64,000 bases of DNA from NCBI RefSeq assembly GCF_000230995.2, contig NC_019973.1:248001-312000 (forward strand). Direction: 5' to 3'. The notes under the pieces are model-generated. The model was not told the DNA's origin. It ran no database searches and saw only the letters and a program-made list of their open reading frames with translations. Source of the DNA: Mesorhizobium australicum WSM2073 (GTDB taxonomy: Bacteria > Pseudomonadota > Alphaproteobacteria > Rhizobiales > Rhizobiaceae). The position numbers were made by a program, and so were the translations under genes. Below, in pieces: positions 34,886 through 44,125 of the stretch (position 1 is its first letter; each line of letters opens with the position of its first letter).

Positions 34886-35461
34886 TCAGTCGTGCAGATC
34901 CCGCGCAATCGGCGGACCGACCGAAAATCCGGAGAACGTGACTTCGAAACCTTCACGCTGCGGCGAACAGCACATCAACCCGACATCGACGATCTTCGAG
35001 GTCGGGAAATAGGCGAGCCGCACCGGCTTCCAATGGCCGTCGGAAGCATCCAAATACTGGACGCGGACCGCCTCGCCGTGGCGGGTCAGGCGGATCCTGA
35101 CGCCGTCAGGGCCGGCGGCAATGGCCACCAGCGACCAGTCCGAGGTGTCGTTGGTGACGACGACGGAGAAATAGGCAAGGCCATCGGTGTATTCGATGCC
35201 GGCCTTGATCCAGTGCGTTTCGCTCAGCCGGACCATCAGGCCGGCCTGGTCGTAAAGCACCTCGTAGTCGCCCTTGACGGTCACTTCGGCGGTGAAATCG
35301 CCCTCGACCCGCCGATACAGGAAGTGGCCGTTGTCGCGCCAGAAGCCATAGAAGGTCTCACGCCAGAAATCGGTCTCCTTGCCGGTGCGCACGCGCACGC
35401 CATCACCTTCGATGGCATGGTGCGGCGGCGGGTTGAGCCAGGTCAGGTCCTGCAATGTCAT
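34886..35461 (-). CDS. DUF1349 concanavalin-like domain protein
   Basis: 191 residues from MTLQDLTWLNPPPHHAIEGD. The DUF1349 pattern is seen in TDFWRETFYGFWRDNGHFLY, FTAEVTVKGDYEVLYDQAGL and VRLSETHWIKAGIEYTDG, a beta-sandwich of about 190 residues. No signal peptide. These proteins are assumed to bind carbohydrate but have no firmly known reaction. It is convergent with the GT4 gene, the truncated GT32 fragment lying between them, and 64 bases downstream of the aldehyde dehydrogenase. Confidence 0.82.
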   Translation of the reverse strand: MTLQDLTWLNPPPHHAIEGDGVRVRTGKETDFWRETFYGFWRDNGHFLYRRVEGDFTAEVTVKGDYEVLYDQAGLMVRLSETHWIKAGIEYTDGLAYFSVVVTNDTSDWSLVAIAAGPDGVRIRLTRHGEAVRVQYLDASDGHWKPVRLAYFPTSKIVDVGLMCCSPQREGFEVTFSGFSVGPPIARDLHD

Positions 35462-35525
35462 CCCTTTGCACCGGTCCGTTTCCAGAGGAAGTGACGGTCC
35501 GCCGGCGGTCGGCCGGCGCGCCAGG

Positions 35526-36965
35526 TTATCCCGCGAACGTATAGGCGGTCTTTACCGTGGTGTAGAACTCCATGGCATAGCGGCCCTGTTCGCGCGGACC
35601 GAAGCTCGAGCCCTTGCGACCACCGAAAGGAACGTGGAAATCAACGCCCGCCGTCGGCAGGTTGACCATCACCATGCCGGCTTCGGAGTTGCGCTTGAAA
35701 TGGGTGGCGTGCTTGAGGCTCGTGGTGCAGATGCCCGAGGTCAGGCCGAACGGCGTGTCGTTGGCAACGGCAAGCGCCTCGTCATAATCCTGGACGCGGA
35801 TGACACTGGCGACGGGGCCGAAAATCTCCTCGCGCGAACTGCGCATGGCGTTGGTGGCCTCGGTCAGCAGCGCAGGCTTGAGATAGAAACCCGGCGTCTT
35901 GCGGTCGAGCCGTTCGCCGCCGAAAGCGAGCGTGGCGCCTTCGCGGACGCCGATGGCGATATAGTCCTCGTCCTGCTTGAGCTGGGTGGCGTCGACGACC
36001 GGGCCGATCTGGGTCTGCGCGTCGAGCGCGTCGCCGATCACCAGCTTTTCCATGCGCTCCTTGAGCGCGTCGACGAAACGGTCGTGGATGCCTTCGGTGA
36101 CGATCAAACGCGACGAGGCCGTGCAGCGCTGGCCGGTCGAGAAGAAGGCGCCGTTCAGCGCGCAATCGACAGCCACCGCGAGATCGGCATCGTCGAGCAC
36201 GACCAGCGGATTCTTGCCGCCCATTTCAAGCTGGAACTTGCGCATGTGCTCGACGCTTGCCGCCGCGACGCGCTTGCCGGTTCCCACCGAGCCTGTGAAG
36301 GAGATGGCGTTGACGTCGGGGCTGTCGAGCATCGCCTGGCCGACCACCGAGCCCTTGCCCATGACGAGGTTGAGCACGCCCTTGGGCAGGCCGGCGCGAT
36401 GCAGGATGTCAACGATGGACCAGGCGCTTTCGGGAACGAGCTCGGCCGGTTTGAAGACGATGGTATTGCCGTGGGCCAGCGCTGGAGCGATCTTCCAGGC
36501 GGGGATGGCAATGGGGAAATTCCACGGTGTGATGATGCCGACCACGCCGACCGCTTCGCGCGTGATCTCGACGCCGACGCCCGGCCGCACGCTTGGCACC
36601 ACCTCTCCCGACAGGCGCAATGTTTCGCCGGCAAAGAAATCGAATATCTGGGCGGCGCGGATGGTCTCGCCAATGCCCTCGGCCAGCGTCTTGCCTTCCT
36701 CACGCGCCAGATTGCGGCCGAGTTCGTCCTTGCGCGCCATGATCTCGTCGGCCGCCTTTTTCAGCACCGCATGGCGCGCCAGCGGACCGGAGCGGGACCA
36801 CGCCGGAAACGCCGCCTTGGCCGCAGCTATCGCCTGGCCCGCCTGTTCGACCCCCGCCGAAGCATATTCGCCCACGACATCGCCGGTATCCGAGGGGTTG
36901 ATGTTGCGGGAGCCGGCATCGCCGACCCATTCACCATCGATGAGGTTCTTTCGAAACGCTGTCAT
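35526..36965 (-). CDS. NAD(P)-dependent aldehyde dehydrogenase (ketoglutarate-semialdehyde type)
   Basis: 479 residues from MTAFRKNLIDGEWVGDAGSR at 36965, with AGGAAGG upstream. Family features: GIITPWNFPIAIPAWKIAPA, the nucleotide loop SFTGSVGTGKRVAAAS, the catalytic Glu in QLEMGGKNPLVVLDD and the catalytic Cys in FFSTGQRCTASSRL. The C-terminal HVPFGGRKGSSFGPREQG is typical of 2,5-dioxovalerate/alpha-ketoglutarate-semialdehyde dehydrogenases of sugar-acid catabolism. That substrate is suggested by resemblance only. It is divergent from a TetR-type regulator, its likely controller. Confidence 0.85.
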   Translation of the reverse strand: MTAFRKNLIDGEWVGDAGSRNINPSDTGDVVGEYASAGVEQAGQAIAAAKAAFPAWSRSGPLARHAVLKKAADEIMARKDELGRNLAREEGKTLAEGIGETIRAAQIFDFFAGETLRLSGEVVPSVRPGVGVEITREAVGVVGIITPWNFPIAIPAWKIAPALAHGNTIVFKPAELVPESAWSIVDILHRAGLPKGVLNLVMGKGSVVGQAMLDSPDVNAISFTGSVGTGKRVAAASVEHMRKFQLEMGGKNPLVVLDDADLAVAVDCALNGAFFSTGQRCTASSRLIVTEGIHDRFVDALKERMEKLVIGDALDAQTQIGPVVDATQLKQDEDYIAIGVREGATLAFGGERLDRKTPGFYLKPALLTEATNAMRSSREEIFGPVASVIRVQDYDEALAVANDTPFGLTSGICTTSLKHATHFKRNSEAGMVMVNLPTAGVDFHVPFGGRKGSSFGPREQGRYAMEFYTTVKTAYTFAG

Positions 36966-37241
36966 GTCCTTGCCTTCCTGGCTGTTGGCCGCGCGGCGGC
37001 ATCTGTCTGAAGTGGTATTTGCCAGACAATTGCCTTGCGGGAAAGCACGCACTGGGCCTGGAGACCGCGACAAAAATCCCCGGGCCTGCACTCACGCCTT
37101 CGCGGCAGCGGCAACGGAGCCGCGTCGCCGAGCAATCCGGCTAACATGGGCGGGCAGCGCTCCGGGTCAAGGCCGGATTGCCCTGTACAAGCATGTCCAC
37201 AATCTTGATTTGCCTGGTGTGGCGTGTCATGCGTCGTCACG

Positions 37242-37901
37242 ATGGCAGCACTCGAAACGACGATCCAGCGCGCCGGCGCCACCGGCAACGTCAAGGCTAC
37301 CCGCGAAGACTGGCTGAAGCTGGCGCTTGAAACCCTGATCTCGGACGGCGTCGAACGCGTCCGTGTGCTGACGCTTGGCCAGCAACTCGATGTCTCGCGC
37401 TCGAGCTTCTACTGGTATTTCAAGAGCCGGCAGGATCTGCTCGACCAATTGTTGGACCACTGGCGGCAGACCAATACCCGATTCATCGTCGAGCGTGCCG
37501 CACGCCCTTCCACGACTGTCATTCGCGGGGTGATGAGCATTTTCGAATGCTGGGTGGACGAAAAGCTGTTCGATCCCCGGCTGGATTTCGCCATCCGGGC
37601 ATGGGCTCGCCGCTCCCCCACCATCCGGCGTGCGCTCGACGAGGCCGACGAAGAACGCGTCACTGCCATCCGCGGCATGTTCTTGCGTCATGGCTATGAG
37701 GAGGAAGACGCGTTCGTTCGCGCTCGCGTGCTCTATTTCATGCAGATCGGCTACTATTCGCTCGAACTCAACGAACCGATGAGCAGTCGCCTGCCGCATG
37801 TTGCCGCGTATCTGCGCAGCTTCACCGGCCAGGAGCCTTCGGCTGCGGATGTCGAGGATTTTTCGCGCTACGTCGCGAAAGCGGTCTCCGGCGGCCGGTA
37901 G
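37242..37901 (+). CDS. TetR-family transcriptional regulator
   Basis: 219 residues from MAALETTIQRAGATGNVKAT; a GTG at 37224 adds six residues. The N-terminal helix-turn-helix is ALETLISDGVERVRVLTLGQ then QLDVSRSSFYWYFKSRQDLL, the standard TetR pattern (SRSSFYWYFKSRQ is the recognition helix region). The C-terminal ligand domain is helical. It is divergent from the aldehyde dehydrogenase with 276 bases between, so it likely regulates that gene. Effector unknown. Confidence 0.85.
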   Translation: MAALETTIQRAGATGNVKATREDWLKLALETLISDGVERVRVLTLGQQLDVSRSSFYWYFKSRQDLLDQLLDHWRQTNTRFIVERAARPSTTVIRGVMSIFECWVDEKLFDPRLDFAIRAWARRSPTIRRALDEADEERVTAIRGMFLRHGYEEEDAFVRARVLYFMQIGYYSLELNEPMSSRLPHVAAYLRSFTGQEPSAADVEDFSRYVAKAVSGGR

Positions 37902-37981
37902 CCGAAGACTCCGAACTCGTGATCCCAATAGCGCTTAGCCATGGAACGAAGAACAGGTGGCGATAGGATGGTAGGTTCCGG

Positions 37982-38467
37982 CTAAAGCGTAAACGACCAG
38001 AACAGGCAGGCTAGCGTGGCGGCGGCAAAGATCACGAAGAACAGGCTGCGCAGCAGCACGTTGCGGCGTAACTCGTTCATGACGAAGTGGCAACCGACGA
38101 CCGCCACGGCAAACAGGAACCGCCAGTTCAACAACGCCAGAAGAGCGCTGCCCTGACCGAAGGCCCATCGCGCGAGCAGGCCGCCGACGATGGTGGCGAA
38201 CAGCACAATGACAGTCCAGAAGATCGCATCGGCGGCATGGAGGAGGACGATACTGGCCGCGCGGATCGGCAGGATCATCATCAACAGCGCGCTGAAGAAG
38301 AAAATTGCCGCAAGCGGAATGAACGTTCCAGCGTCGGCGATGCCGTCGAGACGCTTGACGCCGATCGCCCCATAGGGATAGCCGTGACGGGCCACCGCAA
38401 GGCTCAGCGCCATGAGCAAGGCGGTCAAGACGGAGACGAGTGCGAAGGTCGTGAGGGCTTTGCTCAT
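37982..38467 (-). CDS. Hypothetical four-helix membrane protein
   Basis: 161 residues from MSKALTTFALVSVLTALLMA, with AGGA before the ATG. Four hydrophobic segments are evident: residues 5-25, 46-66 (TFIPLAAIFFFSALLMMILP), 74-100 and 140-160. There are no conserved catalytic residues. It converges with the TetR gene (80-base gap). I do not recognise the family; inner-membrane location is the only safe statement. Confidence 0.6.
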   Translation of the reverse strand: MSKALTTFALVSVLTALLMALSLAVARHGYPYGAIGVKRLDGIADAGTFIPLAAIFFFSALLMMILPIRAASIVLLHAADAIFWTVIVLFATIVGGLLARWAFGQGSALLALLNWRFLFAVAVVGCHFVMNELRRNVLLRSLFFVIFAAATLACLFWSFTL

Positions 38468-38634
38468 GGGGTTCCTGTCCCGAACGAATCAGACAGGAAC
38501 CGGTGTAACCGATGGTCGTAAATTGCGCGTAAGCTTTCACCCGCCGCCGGCATCCCGAAGGGGATAACCGTCAGGGCAAAGCCACTCGGCGACGACCAGG
38601 TCGACCGCAGCGCGCGCCGTCCGCCTCCGGCAGA

Positions 38635-39882
38635 TCAGCTCCAGGCGTGCAGCGGCGGATTCTCGCCGTTGAGGAAATATTTGCCAAGGATGGAGTATTT
38701 CCAGCGCACCGGATCGTGCAGCGTGTGCGTGCGGGCGTTGCGCCAATGGCGATCGAGATTGTGCTCGGCCAGCGTCGAGCGCGTGCCGGCCAGTTCGAAC
38801 AGCTTGTTCGTTGCGGCGATGGCGATCTCGGTCGACAGGATTTTTGCTTCCGCGGTAACGATCTGGGCATGCGCGACCGTTTCGGCTGTCGGCTCGGCCA
38901 CCGCCTTGTCGATGGCATGGCCGGCCTTTTCGAGCAGCGCCTGCGCCGCGTGCAGGCGCAGCGTGAGGTCGCCGACAGCCTGGATGGTGTATGGATCGTC
39001 CCAGGCATTGTCGAAGCCGCTGTCGATCCAGGCGCGGCTCCTGGTCCTGACAAAGTGAACCGTCTCGTCGATCGCCGCCTGGGCGATCCCGGTGTCCACC
39101 GCCACCTGGATTATCTGGAAGATGGCGCCGTCGGCGGTCGGCTTGTCGTAGCCCTTGTAGCCCGGCACCAGATACGTCTTCGGCACCTTGACGTTGTCGA
39201 TGATGACGGTGCCGGAGAGCGTCGTGCGCTGGCCGAAGCTCGACCAGTCGTCGATAACGGTCAGGCCGGGCGCGCCACGGTCGGCGATGGCATACCAGGC
39301 GCGACCTTCGTCATCGAGCGCCACGATCGGCACCAGATGGGCAAGCAGCGCGCCGGACGAATAGAATTTGCGGCCGTTGACGACGACATGGTCGCCGGCG
39401 TCGGTGAAGCGGGTCTCGAAATCGGCGGCGCGCTTCGAACCGAACTCGGAAAAGGCGTTGCCGAACCGGGTGCCCTTCAGCGCCTCGGTGAACAGCAGCT
39501 TCTGCTGTTCCACATCCGACACGGTGCGGATGGCCGCGATGATGCCGAGATGGTTCTGCGCGACCTGGCCGATTGAGGAATCGGCCGCCGAGATGATCTC
39601 GATCACCTTGACCAGCGTCGCATAGGACAGTTCCGGCCCGCCGAATTCCTTCGGCACATTGATCGACCACAGGCCGCTTTGGGAGAAGGCGTCGAGCTCG
39701 GCAACCGGCCAGATACGCTCGCGGTCGCGCCTGGACGCCCCCTTGACGAATTCGGCGGCGAGCGCATGGGCGATGGCGATCGCCTCCGCATCGTCCCTGA
39801 TGATGTGTGCTGGTGCCGAGGGCCTTGCGACCGGCGGTACGGCGGCGGAAGCATGGTCTGTCTTGACGGTCGAGACGGTCAT
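38635..39882 (-). CDS. sfnB: SfnB-like acyl-CoA dehydrogenase family sulfur oxidoreductase
   Basis: 415 residues from MTVSTVKTDHASAAVPPVAR, with GGAG upstream. The acyl-CoA dehydrogenase fold is shown by GLWSINVPKEFGGPELSYAT, GQVAQNHLGIIAAIR, GRKFYSSGALLAHLVPIVAL and the C-terminal ELAGTRSTLAEHNLDRHWRN. The tail (RTHTLHDPVRWKYSILGKYF) is characteristic of the SfnB/DszC-type flavin monooxygenase branch that works on organosulfur compounds rather than acyl-CoA. It is the last gene of the sulfur operon. Its exact substrate is unproven. Confidence 0.82.
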   Translation of the reverse strand: MTVSTVKTDHASAAVPPVARPSAPAHIIRDDAEAIAIAHALAAEFVKGASRRDRERIWPVAELDAFSQSGLWSINVPKEFGGPELSYATLVKVIEIISAADSSIGQVAQNHLGIIAAIRTVSDVEQQKLLFTEALKGTRFGNAFSEFGSKRAADFETRFTDAGDHVVVNGRKFYSSGALLAHLVPIVALDDEGRAWYAIADRGAPGLTVIDDWSSFGQRTTLSGTVIIDNVKVPKTYLVPGYKGYDKPTADGAIFQIIQVAVDTGIAQAAIDETVHFVRTRSRAWIDSGFDNAWDDPYTIQAVGDLTLRLHAAQALLEKAGHAIDKAVAEPTAETVAHAQIVTAEAKILSTEIAIAATNKLFELAGTRSTLAEHNLDRHWRNARTHTLHDPVRWKYSILGKYFLNGENPPLHAWS

Positions 39883-39906
39883 TTCATTGCTCCTTCAAAT
39901 TTCGGT

Positions 39907-40698
39907 TCAGGCAACGGCGTGGAGACGGGATGGCTTGGCGGCGGGCGACGGCTGCTGGCCGAGATAGAGCGCCCTGATATCCTCGCGCTGGCGAAGATCG
40001 GCGGCCGCGCCGGACAGGATCGAGACGCCGTTTTCGAGCACAGTGGCGTGGTCGGCATAGCGAAGCGCGACCGCCGAGTTCTGCTCGGCGACCAGGATCG
40101 ACAGACCGGTCTCGCGGTTGAGTTTTTTCAGCGTCTGAAAGATGTCTTGCACGATGAGCGGGGCAAGCCCCATCGAGGGCTCGTCGAGAACCAGCAGGCG
40201 CGGCCGCGACATCAGCGCGCGGCCGATGGCAGTCATCTGCTGTTCGCCACCGGAGGTGAGGCCGGACAATGTCCGGCGCTTTTCCCTGAGACGCGGAAAA
40301 TAGGAATAAACCCGTTCGAGGTCCGCGTTGATTTCGGCTCGGCGGCCGCTGCGGCCGATGCCGCCGGCGACCAGATTTTCCTCGACGGTGAGGCTCTTGA
40401 AACAGTGACGGCCTTCCAGCACCTGGACCAGCCCGGCGCGTACGAGATCGCCCGGCTTGCGGCGCGAGACATCCGAGCCATCATAGCGGATGGAGCCGGC
40501 GTTGACCTGGCCGCGCTCTGCCGGCAGCAGGTTGGAGACGGCCTTCAACGTGGTGGTCTTGCCGGCGCCGTTGGCACCGAGCAGCGCCAGAATCCCGCCC
40601 CGCCTGATCTCGAAGCTGACGCCATGCAGCGCCGTGATGGCGTTGATATAGGTGGCGTGGACCGCGTCCACGGCCAGGATGATGTCGTCGTTCGGCAT
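39907..40698 (-). CDS. ABC transporter ATPase (LivF type)
   Basis: 263 residues. Walker A LLGANGAGKTTTLKAVSNLL, signature TSGGEQQMTAIGRALMSRPR, Walker B LLVLDEPSMGLAPLIVQDIF. The overall length and motif variants fit LivF of the branched-chain amino acid (HAAT) family. The start MPNDDIILAVDAVHATYINA is preceded by a substrate-binding protein gene. Together with LivG, LivH, LivM and the binding protein it forms a complete importer. Context (ssuD, sfnG, sfnB) points to a sulfur compound as cargo rather than leucine. Confidence 0.9.
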   Translation of the reverse strand: MPNDDIILAVDAVHATYINAITALHGVSFEIRRGGILALLGANGAGKTTTLKAVSNLLPAERGQVNAGSIRYDGSDVSRRKPGDLVRAGLVQVLEGRHCFKSLTVEENLVAGGIGRSGRRAEINADLERVYSYFPRLREKRRTLSGLTSGGEQQMTAIGRALMSRPRLLVLDEPSMGLAPLIVQDIFQTLKKLNRETGLSILVAEQNSAVALRYADHATVLENGVSILSGAAADLRQREDIRALYLGQQPSPAAKPSRLHAVA

Positions 40699-40765
40699 GG
40701 CTGTTTCCGTGCTTTGCGGATGGGCCGGGCGCCGCGGATGGTGTCCACGGCACCCGGCCCGGAGA

Positions 40766-42103
40766 TCAGTTGGTGGTCACGGCGTTGGCATCGTCGGCGG
40801 TGCGCAGCTTGATGCCCTTCTCGGCGGCATAGGCCTCGGCCGACTTCTCGATGATCGGCCGCAGCAGCGCCCAATCCGGCGCGATCCAGTCGGAAACGAC
40901 GTTCCACTTCTTGCCGTCCCACTGCTGGAAGGTCACGTAGCCCTCGCCCTCGTGGTTGTCCCAGCTGACATTGATCGAGTGGAACAGGTCCTTGGCCCCG
41001 AGCGCCTCGACCTTGGACGGGTCGAGCTTGAGGTGTTCGAAGCCCCAGCGGACTTCGTCGCCGGTCAGCGTGCGATGGCCGAACTTCTCCTGCGCGACGC
41101 GGATCGCCTCGACATTCAGGATGCCGTTGACGATGCCGAGATTGTGGTAGACCGAGCCGATGCGCGACTTGTCTTCGAGATTGCCCTTGCCGGCGCCGTA
41201 GACGGTCTTCACGATCTCCTGCACCACCGAATAGGTGTTGCCCGAGGCCTGGGTGGTGATGGCGGTGTAGCCCTTGGCGGCATCGCCGGCGGGGATGACG
41301 TCCTCTTCCGAATTCGACCAGACATTGCCGACGATGTGGTCGACGGGATAGCCGACCTTGACCGCCGTCTTCAGCGCCACCGGGTTCATCACGCCCCAGC
41401 CGCGCAGGACGACGAAATCAGGCTTGGCGCGGCGGATGGTCAGCCATTGCGACTGCTGTTCGTTGCCGGGATGCGGCACCTCGATCTGCTGCACGGTGAA
41501 GCCATATTTCTGCGCCAGCAAATCATATATCGGGATGGTCTCCTTGCCGTAGGGCGAGCCGTGATAGAGCACGACGATCTTCTTGCCCTTGAGCTTGTCG
41601 ATGCCGCCTTCCTTGGCGGCGATATAGTTCACGATGCCTGACGTCTCGCTGTAGGGGTTGAGCAGCAGCGGGAAGACGTAAGGGAAGACGCGCCCGTCGG
41701 TGGAGTCGGTGCGGCCATGGTTGACCGTGATCAGCGGCACCTTGTCGGCGGTGATACGGTCGATCATCGCATAGGCGATGCCCACTGAGAGCGGGTTCCA
41801 GGCAGCGGCACCCGCATGGCTCTTCTGCCGCTCGTAGCATTCGACGCCGCGCTCGACCTCATACTGGGTCTCGCACTCGTCCCAGGTCAGCTTGACGCCG
41901 TTGACGCCGCCGTCGCGGATGTTGATGAGGTTGAGATAATCGATGAAGCCGCCGAAGAAGCCGGTGCCGCCGGCCGCGTAGGGTCCGACGCGATAGCTCT
42001 GCAGCGGGAAATATTGTTCGTCGGCATGAGCTGATGGCAAGGCCACCGACACGATCATCGCCGCGGACAAAGCCGCCGCCTTGATGGTGCTGAGGAAGGT
42101 CAT
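40766..42103 (-). CDS. ABC transporter periplasmic substrate-binding protein (LivJ/HAAT-like)
   Basis: 445 residues with a signal peptide (MTFLSTIKAAALSAAMIVSV then ALPSAHA, cut before DEQYF). The mature protein has the type I periplasmic fold: GTGFFGGFIDYLNLINIRDG, ITVNHGRTDSTDGRVFPYVF, GKKIVVLYHGSPYGKETIP. A pair of cysteines (ETQYEVERGVECYERQ) could form a disulfide. GGGAGT precedes the ATG. It belongs to the larger HAAT binding proteins and lies between livM and livF. Given the flanking sulfone/sulfonate oxygenases, the ligand is probably an organosulfur compound; that is inference. Confidence 0.88.
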   Translation of the reverse strand: MTFLSTIKAAALSAAMIVSVALPSAHADEQYFPLQSYRVGPYAAGGTGFFGGFIDYLNLINIRDGGVNGVKLTWDECETQYEVERGVECYERQKSHAGAAAWNPLSVGIAYAMIDRITADKVPLITVNHGRTDSTDGRVFPYVFPLLLNPYSETSGIVNYIAAKEGGIDKLKGKKIVVLYHGSPYGKETIPIYDLLAQKYGFTVQQIEVPHPGNEQQSQWLTIRRAKPDFVVLRGWGVMNPVALKTAVKVGYPVDHIVGNVWSNSEEDVIPAGDAAKGYTAITTQASGNTYSVVQEIVKTVYGAGKGNLEDKSRIGSVYHNLGIVNGILNVEAIRVAQEKFGHRTLTGDEVRWGFEHLKLDPSKVEALGAKDLFHSINVSWDNHEGEGYVTFQQWDGKKWNVVSDWIAPDWALLRPIIEKSAEAYAAEKGIKLRTADDANAVTTN

Positions 42104-42181
42104 GGCTAGGTACTCCCGGTATGGGCCGTCTTTGGTCCGGCCTCTGGTTCATCTTCGAATAGGATTCTGGACTGCGAGGGC

Positions 42182-43222
42182 TCAGGTCGATTGCCAAGCG
42201 AACAGGAGCCGTCTTCGGATCCTGTCCCACAGGGCCACCAGCCCGTCGGGTTCGAGGATCAGAAACAGGATGATGAGGACGCCGAGCACGATGCGCTGGC
42301 TCATGTCGAGCACGCCCGAATCGAAGACATCGCCAAGCAGGAAGCCGCCGAGGCGCGACAGTGCGAGCGGAAAGACCACGATCAGGGCGGCGCCGAAGAA
42401 TGCGCCGCGGATCGAGGCGAGGCCGCCGATGATGATGATGAACATTATCTGGAACGAGCGGTCGAGATCGAAGCCATCCGGCTCGACGGTCCTGAGATAA
42501 GCGAACGCCCAGATGACACCTGCGACGCCGATGACGAAGGACGAAATGGCAAAGGCCAGAAGCTTGGTCTCCAAGACCGGGATGCCAATGATGCGGGCGG
42601 CGGTCTCGTTGTCGCGGATGGCGATGAAGTTTCGTCCCGTCTGCGACGATACCAGCCGATAGGCGAAGAAAGTCAGGATGACGACGATGGTCAGCGCAAA
42701 GAAATAGCGGCCGACGGGGCCATCGAGTGTGAAGCCTGAAATCGACAGCCTCGGCGCGTCGATGACGCCGGATGCAGAGTTGTTGGAAAACCAGCTGAAC
42801 TTGGTCAGCGCCCATTGCACGAAGAACTGCGCGGCAAGCGTCGAAACCGCCAGGTAAAAACCTTTCAGCCGCAGGCTCGGCAAGCCGAAGACGATGCCGA
42901 TCGCGGCGGCCACGATGCCGGCGAGGAAAATGCTGCCGATCAGTGGCAGGCCTTCGACGCGCAGGTTGAAATTATAGGCGGCAAAGACCCCTGCCGCCAT
43001 GAAAGCGGCGCTACCCAGCGAAACCTGGCCGGCATAGCCGGTCAGGATGTTGAGGCCGACACCGGCGAGGCTGAGCGCCAGGAACGGCAGCAGGATGGCC
43101 TCAAACAGGTAGCTCGAGCCGATCAGCGGCACGACCCCATAGGCGAAGGCGAGCAGGAGTACGGGCACCACCCATTTCGGCAGCACAGTCGCGGCGGAAA
43201 AGTCGCTTGCAGTCGCGGCCAT
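42182..43222 (-). CDS. ABC transporter permease (LivM type)
   Basis: 346 residues, about ten membrane segments. The family loop GYAGQVSLGSAAFMAAGVFA near residue 65-85 and the EAA-like NETAARIIGIPVLETKLLAF segment are typical of LivM. It starts four bases after livH ends, so translation is coupled. It forms the heteromeric channel with LivH. Confidence 0.9.
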   Translation of the reverse strand: MAATASDFSAATVLPKWVVPVLLLAFAYGVVPLIGSSYLFEAILLPFLALSLAGVGLNILTGYAGQVSLGSAAFMAAGVFAAYNFNLRVEGLPLIGSIFLAGIVAAAIGIVFGLPSLRLKGFYLAVSTLAAQFFVQWALTKFSWFSNNSASGVIDAPRLSISGFTLDGPVGRYFFALTIVVILTFFAYRLVSSQTGRNFIAIRDNETAARIIGIPVLETKLLAFAISSFVIGVAGVIWAFAYLRTVEPDGFDLDRSFQIMFIIIIGGLASIRGAFFGAALIVVFPLALSRLGGFLLGDVFDSGVLDMSQRIVLGVLIILFLILEPDGLVALWDRIRRRLLFAWQST

Positions 43223-43225
43223 GGC

Positions 43226-44125
43226 TCAGACCCTTTCGACGAGCTTTTGGCCGAACAGGCCGGAAGGACGGATCAGGAGGAAGACAAGCGCGACGACATA
43301 GGCGAACCAGCTCTCGATGCCGCCGCCGAAATAATCGCCGATATAGACCTCGGCGAGCTTCTCGCTGGCGCCGATCAGGAGCCCGCCGACAATGGCGCCA
43401 AGAATGGAATCGAAGCCGCCAAGCACCAGCACCGGCAGCGCCTTGAGCACCACCAGCGACAGCGAGAACTGCACCCCTAGGCGGGCGCCCCAGAGCAGCC
43501 CGGCGACCAGCGCGACCAGGCCGGCCGCCGCCCAGACGGTGGCCCAGATCAGTGGCAGACGCAGGCCAACCGCGAGTGCGGCGAACTGGTCGTCCGCGAC
43601 GGCGCGGAAGGCGAGGCCGATGCGGGTGTAGCGGAAGAACAGCGACAGCAGGAGAACCATGCCGGCCGCGACCACCGCCGCAAAAATATCGAACTGGCTG
43701 ATCAGCACGCCGCCGACTTCCAGCGGCACATCCTCGATACCGAGGTCAAGACCATGGACCTGCGTGCCCCAGATCAGTTGGGCGGCGCCCTCGATGATGT
43801 AGGACAGTCCAAGCGTCGCCATGAACAGGGTGATCGGCGGCTTGTTGGTTAGCGGCCTCAGCACCGTGCGCTCGATGGCGATGCCGATCGCCACCATGAT
43901 GGCGAACGTTGCCACCAACGCCAGTGCAAACGGAACACCGCGTTCGACAAGGCTGACGAAGGTAAGGGCGGCGAACAGCAGCATCGCGCCTTGGGCGAAG
44001 TTGAGCACGCCCGAGGTCTTGTAGATCAGCACGAAGCCGATCGCGACCAGCGAATACATGACGCCGGAGAGCAGCCCGCCGACGAGCACCTCGATGAAGA
44101 ACTGATAGTCGAAGTCGGCGATCAT
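43226..44125 (-). CDS. ABC transporter permease (LivH type)
   Basis: 299 residues with about eight membrane helices. Typical LivH features are GGLLSGVMYSLVAIGFVLIY near the start and GLAFRAVADDQFAALAVGLR in the EAA-type loop that contacts the ATPases. Its start ATG overlaps the livG stop (ATGA). It is part of the same importer as LivM, LivF and LivG. Confidence 0.9.
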   Translation of the reverse strand: MIADFDYQFFIEVLVGGLLSGVMYSLVAIGFVLIYKTSGVLNFAQGAMLLFAALTFVSLVERGVPFALALVATFAIMVAIGIAIERTVLRPLTNKPPITLFMATLGLSYIIEGAAQLIWGTQVHGLDLGIEDVPLEVGGVLISQFDIFAAVVAAGMVLLLSLFFRYTRIGLAFRAVADDQFAALAVGLRLPLIWATVWAAAGLVALVAGLLWGARLGVQFSLSLVVLKALPVLVLGGFDSILGAIVGGLLIGASEKLAEVYIGDYFGGGIESWFAYVVALVFLLIRPSGLFGQKLVERV